IMG/VR virus record: IMGVR_UViG_3300047317_000797
Span: 1 to 34,934 of that record
Source of the DNA: a virus
Length of the DNA stretch: 34,934 bases
Strand: one strand, 5' to 3'
In this document: piece after piece, positions 31,894 to 34,934 of the stretch
Numbering within the stretch: the stretch's first letter is position 1
Layout of the letters: every line of letters begins with the position of its first letter
Notes under the pieces: model-generated
The model's input: the letters and a program-made list of their open reading frames with translations, nothing else
The model's database searches: none
What the model was told of the DNA's origin: nothing
Made by a program: the position numbers and the translations under genes

Positions 31894-31979
31894 CCTGGCT
31901 CTACGTGTTCGCCGGGGTGATCATCGCCCTGGTGCTGGTGCTCCTCGTGGTTCTGATCCTGAGTCACGGGGAAGGGTGA
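31890..31979 (+). CDS. possible tiny membrane protein (29 residues, CTG start)
   Basis: A frame with no stop between about 31854 and 31979 codes for one strongly hydrophobic helix (VFAGVIIALVLVLLVVLI) followed by SHGEG. The best start is CTG 31890, overlapping the previous stop with GGAG 6 nt upstream; GTG at 31854, 31905 or 31917 are alternatives. The uncommon start codon keeps confidence low. Confidence 0.35.
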   Translation: MTWLYVFAGVIIALVLVLLVVLILSHGEG

Positions 31980-31983
31980 CACC

Positions 31984-32064
31984 ATGTACATCGGAGTCGG
32001 CGCCGTCGTCCTGATCCTGGTCATCGTGCTGATCGTCATCCTGGTCAGCCGAGGTCGGGTCTGA
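31984..32064 (+). CDS. tiny membrane protein (26 residues)
   Basis: ATG 31984 is preceded by a GGGGAAGGG Shine-Dalgarno-like stretch and opens a 26-codon frame that is nearly all one helix (IGVGAVVLILVIVLIVILV) with a short basic C-terminus. It resembles the preceding tiny ORF in design, so the two may be a pair of small membrane proteins. The stop falls two bases before the first tRNA gene. Confidence 0.5.
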   Translation: MYIGVGAVVLILVIVLIVILVSRGRV

Positions 32065-32066
32065 GT

Positions 32067-32137
32067 AGGGCCGGGGGGACTCGAACCCCCGCTCCCCGGG
32101 GTGTGATCCCGGTGCTCTGCCGCTGAGCTACGGCCCT
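32067..32137 (-). tRNA. tRNA-Val (anticodon CAC)
   Basis: The minus-strand sequence folds as a 71-nt tRNA: 7-bp acceptor (AGGGCCG with CGGCCCT), D-arm GCTC/GAGC, anticodon stem CCGGG/CCCGG with loop ATCACAC, and T-arm GGGGG/CCCCC with loop TTCGAGT. U33 is present and the anticodon CAC reads the Val codon GTG. No encoded CCA. Confidence 0.93.
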
Positions 32138-32142
32138 GTGGA

Positions 32143-32212
32143 GCGGACGGCGGGACTCGAACCCGCGTTGCCACCTCGGCAAGGTGGAGCTCTACCACTG
32201 AGCTACGTCCGC
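32143..32212 (-). tRNA. tRNA-Gly (anticodon GCC)
   Basis: A 70-nt minus-strand tRNA: acceptor GCGGACG/CGTCCGC, D-arm GCTC/GAGC, anticodon stem CCACC/GGTGG with loop TTGCCGA, T-arm GCGGG/CCCGC with loop TTCGAGT. All stems pair fully. It reads GGC, a frequent codon here. Confidence 0.95.
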
Positions 32213-32217
32213 GTGGT

Positions 32218-32288
32218 GACCCGAGGGGGACTCGAACCCCCGTCTCCGGCTTGAGGGGCCGGGATCTTTGCCGCTGGACGATCGGGCC
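32218..32288 (-). tRNA. tRNA-Glu (anticodon CTC), unusual C33
   Basis: A 71-nt minus-strand tRNA: acceptor GGCCCGA/TCGGGTC with one G-U pair, a weak D-stem (GTC/GAT), anticodon stem CCGGC/GCCGG with loop CCCTCAA, T-arm GGGGG/CCCCC with TTCGAGT. Overall form matches bacterial tRNA-Glu. Position 33 is C where U is near-universal, so its function may be reduced or changed. Confidence 0.82.
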
Positions 32289-32292
32289 GTGT

Positions 32293-32352
32293 GGAGGAAG
32301 GGCACACCACAGTGTCGTTTGAGCCGCGGTATCCCCGACGGCCCCTTCCTCC
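32293..32352. repeat. 10-bp inverted repeat between tRNA genes
   Basis: GGAGGAAGGG at 32293-32302 pairs fully with CCCTTCCTCC at 32343-32352, enclosing 40 nt that includes a small ACAC/GTGT hairpin. It occupies the 66-bp gap between the Glu and Val-GAC tRNA genes. It lacks a T-arm, so it is not a normal tRNA; it may be a processing signal, a terminator or a decayed tRNA. Confidence 0.55.
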
Positions 32353-32354
32353 GT

Positions 32355-32426
32355 GGACACGGAGGGTGTCGAACCCCCGACCTCCTGCGTGTCATGCAGA
32401 CGCTCTTCCGGCTGAGCTACGTGTCC
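32355..32426 (-). tRNA. tRNA-Val (anticodon GAC)
   Basis: A 72-nt minus-strand tRNA: acceptor GGACACG/CGTGTCC, D-arm GCTC/GAGC, anticodon stem TCTGC/GCAGG (one G-U) with loop ATGACAC, and T-arm GGGGG/CCCTC with one G-U and loop TTCGACA. U33 and anticodon GAC give Val (GTC). A CAT anticodon reading was rejected because it breaks U33. Confidence 0.88.
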
Positions 32427-32489
32427 AGGTACTCCCGGCCAAGAAGGGGGACCCCGACTTGGCCAGGAGCGAGCTCACCATACCACCAC

Positions 32490-32549
32490 TTGCATTGTGA
32501 TACCCATGTTTGGGTACAGTCAGGCCTCCATGACCAGGGAGGAGACTAG
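32490..32549 (+). promoter_or_regulatory. promoter region and leader of the LPXTG gene
   Basis: TTGCAT (32490-32495) and TACAGT (32515-32520) could be -35 and -10 at a long 19-nt spacing. Between them lie GTGATACC (32497-32504) and the inverted repeat TACCCA/TGGGTA, a possible operator. Downstream, CCTCC (32525-32529) can pair with the Shine-Dalgarno GGAGG, and a seven-codon frame (ATG 32530 to TGA 32553) overlaps the main ATG 32550. Confidence 0.5.
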
Positions 32550-33263
32550 ATGAGAGCCCCAATCAGACAGATTGTGGGGGGAGTTGCTGTCGTTGCAGCG
32601 TTTGCGCTGCCGATGACGGCGCACGCCGGTGGAGGTGGTGGAGGTGGGTATCCCCCAGGAACCACCACCACGACCGTCTACGAGCACCATCCGACGACGA
32701 CGGAGAAGCCGCCTCACGAGACGACCACCACGTACGTGCACTCCACGACGACGATGAAGCCGCCTCATGAGACGACCACGACGATGAAGCCGCCGCACGA
32801 GACGATGAAGCCGCCGCACGAGACGACGACCACGGTCAAGGAGCATCCGACGACCACGACGGTCAAGGAACACCCGACGACGACCACCGTCAAGGCCACG
32901 ACCACCACGGTCAAGGCCACGACGACCACCACGGTGCCCCACGTGACCACGACGACGGTGAAGGCCACGACAACCACCGCCAAGGCCACCACGACGACCG
33001 TTAAGGCCATCACGACCACGGTGAAGGCGACCACCACGACGACACCGGTCGTTACGGCTGCGCCAACCACCGCTCATGTGACAACAGTGGCTCCCGTACC
33101 TGGTCAGGCGGCACCTCCGCCACCACCAGCAGGGCAGCAGTCGGCCAGCGCGCCGCTGCCCAAGACGGGTGCAGTGACCGAGCCGATCGTTTGGATCGCG
33201 GCGATCGTGCTTGGAACCGGTGGGTTCTTCCTGCTGGTTTCCCGCAAGCCACGCCGGGGTTAA
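32550..33263 (+). CDS. Thr-rich cell-wall-anchored protein with LPXTG sorting signal
   Basis: The 237-residue product starts at ATG 32550 with GGGAGGAG upstream. A signal peptide (basic MRAPIRQ, hydrophobic core, AHA cleavage near residue 26) is followed by a Gly run and a long Thr-rich repeat region (about 37-175) made of TTTTVK, KPPHETTTT and EHPTTTT units. The C-terminus is a sortase signal: LPKTG at 203-207, a hydrophobic helix, and a basic tail (RKPRRG). It would be exported and linked to the host wall by host sortase; none is encoded here. A strong terminator follows. It could alter host surface properties or receptor access. Confidence 0.88.
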   Translation: MRAPIRQIVGGVAVVAAFALPMTAHAGGGGGGGYPPGTTTTTVYEHHPTTTEKPPHETTTTYVHSTTTMKPPHETTTTMKPPHETMKPPHETTTTVKEHPTTTTVKEHPTTTTVKATTTTVKATTTTTVPHVTTTTVKATTTTAKATTTTVKAITTTVKATTTTTPVVTAAPTTAHVTTVAPVPGQAAPPPPPAGQQSASAPLPKTGAVTEPIVWIAAIVLGTGGFFLLVSRKPRRG

Positions 33264-33287
33264 CTTCGGTCTGGTGAAGGGGCGCAG

Positions 33288-33320
33288 GGGCCCGGGTCCT
33301 TTTGGGGGGGACTCGGGCCC
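33288..33320 (+). terminator. hairpin terminator after the LPXTG gene
   Basis: GGGCCCGGGTCC (33288-33299) pairs with GGACTCGGGCCC (33309-33320): 12 pairs with one G-U and a 9-nt loop of TTTTGGGGG. The following TTGCCTT is only weakly T-rich, but the stem is very stable and it lies 24 bp after the stop codon. Confidence 0.75.
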
Positions 33321-33330
33321 TTGCCTTACC

Positions 33331-33345
33331 CCGCTATGACAGCGG
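33331..33345. repeat. small inverted repeat CCGCT/AGCGG
   Basis: CCGCT (33331-33335) and AGCGG (33341-33345) flank ATGAC, upstream of the Pro-rich repeat gene. It could be an operator within an unclear promoter region (33321-33401) where no convincing -35 and -10 pair was found. Confidence 0.25.
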
Positions 33346-33401
33346 CCGGTGTTAGGGTGCGCACCGTCTCATCCGCCCAGATGAAAGGTCAGGAGACACC
33401 T

Positions 33402-33932
33402 GTGCCGCTCAAGAAGCAGAACGTCATCGTCGAGGCGATGGTCCCCGTCCCCGCCGACGAGGGAGCCCATCCCGAGCACCCGATCTACATCCCGGTCACG
33501 CCCCCGCCCGACAGCGGCCTGAGCCCGGAACACCCGATCTACATCCCGGTGCCGCCGCCCGTGGTCGACAACTCGCTGCCGCCGTACCCGGACAACTCCC
33601 TTCCCGGCGACCAGCCGCGACCGGACAACACGCTGCCGGGTGATCAGCCCCGGCCGGACAACACGCTGCCCGGATCGCAGCCGTCGCCCGAGCACCCCAT
33701 CTACCTGCCGATCACGCCGCCGCCGGACTCGGGCCTCAGCCCCGAGCACCCCATCTACATCCCGGTGTACCCGGACAACTCGCTGCCGCCCTACCCGGAT
33801 CACCCGATCCAGCTTCCGCCGCCGGACCTCACCGAGGACCAGAAGCAGAAGATCAAGGAGTTCCTGTTCGGGAACCTCCCGCCGTACGAGAGCGTCCAGC
33901 CGGTGCAGAGCCAGCGGTCCGGACGCCGCTGA
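33402..33932 (+). CDS. Pro-rich repeat protein
   Basis: The 176-residue product starts at GTG 33402, with AGGAG 7 nt upstream; ATG 33381 and earlier codons lack such a site. It contains four copies of PEHPIY(I/L)P, two near-copies of a TPPPDSGLSPEHPIYIP unit, and PDN(S/T)LPGDQPRP repeats, so almost the whole chain is Pro-rich and extended. No signal peptide or membrane segment is visible. The C-terminus is a helix (LTEDQKQKIKEFLFG). Similar Pro-rich repeat proteins occur in actinophages with unknown role. It is flanked by terminators, so it is a single-gene transcription unit. Confidence 0.78.
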   Translation: MPLKKQNVIVEAMVPVPADEGAHPEHPIYIPVTPPPDSGLSPEHPIYIPVPPPVVDNSLPPYPDNSLPGDQPRPDNTLPGDQPRPDNTLPGSQPSPEHPIYLPITPPPDSGLSPEHPIYIPVYPDNSLPPYPDHPIQLPPPDLTEDQKQKIKEFLFGNLPPYESVQPVQSQRSGRR

Positions 33933-33945
33933 TCGCCATCGGCTA

Positions 33946-33972
33946 AAGTGCCAGCCAACGGTTGAGGCACTT
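33946..33972 (+). repeat. hairpin AAGTGCC/GGCACTT
   Basis: AAGTGCC (33946-33952) and GGCACTT (33966-33972) form a 7-bp stem around a loop that itself contains CAAC/GTTG. It stands just before the terminator hairpin and may help RNA 3' end formation. Confidence 0.4.
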
Positions 33973-33975
33973 CGT

Positions 33976-34011
33976 AGAAGCCCCTCGGTTCTTCGGAGCC
34001 GAGGGGCTTCT
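33976..34011 (+). terminator. hairpin terminator
   Basis: AGAAGCCCCTCGG (33976-33988) pairs perfectly over 13 bp with CCGAGGGGCTTCT (33999-34011), with a 10-nt loop and a short T-rich tail (TTCGTGTG). It separates the Pro-rich gene from the lipoprotein gene and is the strongest terminator candidate in the window. Confidence 0.85.
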
Positions 34012-34033
34012 TCGTGTGTAGGCTCCCGACACG

Positions 34034-34585
34034 ATGCGGGCACAGCGGGCACTTCCAGCGGTAGCTGTTGTCACAACACTGCTTGCTGCATGTAGCAGCC
34101 AGGGTGGCCACGAGCTCTTGCCGTTGCGACCCACGAGCACCACCGTCGACACCAGCCAGATCGTGTCGCCGTCGTTCACCACGACGAGCTCGACGGGGCC
34201 GACCACCACCGAGGTGAAGGTGCCGACTACCCCCGACTGGCGGGTCAGTCCCCCGACGGTGGTCGTCTACGTCGCTCCGCCCGCACCAACCTCCACCGCA
34301 TCACCACCGCGACGGCGACCGAGATCAACAGTGCCACCCAAGCGATCCAGTCCCCCGCCGACCCAGCCTCCTGCACCACCACCGGAGACTACAGCCGCAC
34401 CCCCTCCTCCCCCCACGGAGCCACCGGCTCCACCATCAACGACCACTCCTCCCCAGGAAGAAGCTCAAACCACGGTCACCGCAGACGGGCTAACAGTGGT
34501 ATCGCCCATCGCCACTGACCTGGGCACCTTCGGCAACGGTCCAGGGCCTGGACGAGGCCGTGGTCACCGTCCTGGGCGCCCCTGA
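34034..34585 (+). CDS. Pro/Thr-rich lipoprotein
   Basis: The 183-residue product from ATG 34034 has a lipoprotein signal: short basic N-terminus, hydrophobic core and the lipobox LAAC with Cys20. After the Cys, the chain is Ser/Thr/Pro-rich and disordered, with repeated TTTxPP and PPAPPP patterns. No folded domain is visible. It would be lipid-anchored on the outer face of the host membrane. Small phage lipoproteins often block superinfection, a role compatible with this one but not shown. A TAGGCT element 9 nt before the ATG hints at a leaderless start; there is no Shine-Dalgarno site. Confidence 0.75.
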   Translation: MRAQRALPAVAVVTTLLAACSSQGGHELLPLRPTSTTVDTSQIVSPSFTTTSSTGPTTTEVKVPTTPDWRVSPPTVVVYVAPPAPTSTASPPRRRPRSTVPPKRSSPPPTQPPAPPPETTAAPPPPPTEPPAPPSTTTPPQEEAQTTVTADGLTVVSPIATDLGTFGNGPGPGRGRGHRPGRP

Positions 34586-34640
34586 CCAGGGCGGATGGCG
34601 TGGTATCTCAATTTCTTGTGACAACAGACCCTCAGAGCTA

Positions 34641-34716
34641 GCAAGGGGCTTGCGTCACGTGCTATACATCTCGCTCGGCGGGCGGCGGGCTGTTCCGGCG
34701 CCCTCGGAACAAGGAG
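34641..34716 (+). promoter_or_regulatory. promoter and 5' leader hairpin of the last gene
   Basis: TGCTATACAT at 34660-34669 matches an extended -10 (TG-N-TATACA). Just upstream, GCAAG (34641-34645) and CTTGC (34649-34653) form an inverted repeat that may be an operator. The leader then holds a GTTCCG/CGGAAC hairpin (34692-34697 and 34705-34710) immediately before AAGGAG (34711-34716). The rest of 34586-34640 shows no gene, only a GGTATC-type half motif. Confidence 0.55.
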
Positions 34717-34725
34717 AGAAACCCC

Positions 34726-34908
34726 ATGGATGAGCTTGAGATCTTCGCTGGCGAAGAGGCCGTGCTGCTTCCGGAGCGGGAGGCCCTGAGCCTCTTCAAC
34801 TTCGGCTCGCTCACGGCGATCAACGCGGCCGTGTCCTCGCAGACGCTGACGAACCGCTCGATCAGCGTCGCCAGCGCCGGCCAGAACGTCGTCTTCGTCC
34901 AGCGCTGA
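34726..34908 (+). CDS. small acidic/hydrophobic protein of unknown function
   Basis: The 60-residue product starts at ATG 34726 with AAGGAG 9 nt upstream and its own promoter and leader hairpin. The N-terminal half is acidic with an LLPEREALS segment; the C-terminal half is rich in Ser, Asn, Ala and Val (INAAVSSQTLTN, SVASAGQNVVFV). No signal peptide or membrane helix is visible. I recognise a resemblance to short actinobacterial proteins with an LPxREAL motif but cannot name a function. The organised leader suggests strong or regulated expression. Confidence 0.7.
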   Translation: MDELEIFAGEEAVLLPEREALSLFNFGSLTAINAAVSSQTLTNRSISVASAGQNVVFVQR

Positions 34909-34934
34909 TCGGCTGAGGCCTGGGGGGGGCGCCG

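Noticed and set aside
32293-32352. Fifth tRNA gene in the gap of the cluster
   Set aside because: There is no T-arm, no TTCRA loop and the length is only 60 nt; only the stem is convincing.
32355-32426. tRNA-Met reading (anticodon CAT)
   Set aside because: The seven-nt loop that keeps the 5-bp stem and U33 gives anticodon GAC (Val); the CAT reading breaks both.
32680-33050. Possible CRISPR array or satellite in the Thr-rich gene
   Set aside because: The repeats are short, in frame and without spacers of constant length; they code for TTTTVK and KPPHETTTT units.
32520-33077. Antisense frame opposite the Thr-rich LPXTG gene
   Set aside because: Its Gly/Arg/Val repeats are the complement of the Thr codon repeats; the plus strand carries the signal peptide and sorting signal.
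1-34934. Integrase, attachment sites, terminase, capsid or CRISPR-Cas operon
   Set aside because: No frame in the window showed their motifs. The Cas4-like gene stands among phage recombination genes, with no cas1, cas2 or array.

Overview
This window reads as part of a tailed-phage (siphovirus-type) genome, or a prophage, of a high-GC actinobacterium. The reasons are a GC-rich sequence (about 65% by eye), dense one-direction gene packing with ATGA, GTGA and TGATG overlaps, family A DNA polymerase, RecA-like, Cas4-like and RuvC-like replication genes, tail-fibre genes, an amidase endolysin followed by two small membrane proteins, and a tRNA cluster. No terminase, portal, capsid, tape-measure, integrase or repressor gene was recognised, so the window is incomplete or those functions lie outside it.

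Layout. (1) About 90-9336, plus strand: DNA metabolism. Small DNA-binding proteins (ribbon-helix-helix, zinc ribbon, C2H2 finger, MerR-like HTH) precede a gp32-like ssDNA-binding protein, a Pol I-type polymerase with proofreading domain, a RecA-like ATPase, an Hjc-like nuclease, a Cas4/RecB-like nuclease and a RuvC-like resolvase. (2) 9364-9648: a SpoVS homologue at the junction with the tail genes. (3) 9652-14736: five tail-fibre genes built from shared, duplicated modules. (4) 14744-18625: small virion-associated genes, the endolysin and two holin candidates. (5) 18639-27618: mostly unrecognised late genes, with an HNH endonuclease, a degenerate HAD-like protein, a large fibre or sugar-binding protein and a two-part protein with a Cys cluster. 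(6) 27743-31542, minus strand: a tiny membrane protein and a compact run of nine small genes, mostly orphans, including a probable ADP-ribosyltransferase-fold protein. (7) 31627-32426: one small gene, two tiny membrane ORFs, and four minus-strand tRNA genes (Val-CAC, Gly-GCC, Glu-CTC, Val-GAC). (8) 32550-34908: an envelope cassette with its own promoters and terminators: a Thr-rich LPXTG protein, a Pro-rich repeat protein, a Pro/Thr-rich lipoprotein and a 60-residue protein.

Regulation. Many genes without a Shine-Dalgarno site have a TANNNT hexamer ending 6-9 nt before the start codon, the pattern of actinobacterial leaderless transcripts. An 8-bp motif, GGTATCAC, occurs eight times on the two strands and overlaps or adjoins two of the best promoter candidates (31.57 kb and 32.50 kb).

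Most notable content: the sortase-type surface protein and neighbouring lipoprotein, which would change the host envelope; the phage-borne SpoVS; the recurrent GGTATCAC motif; and the leaderless-promoter pattern.
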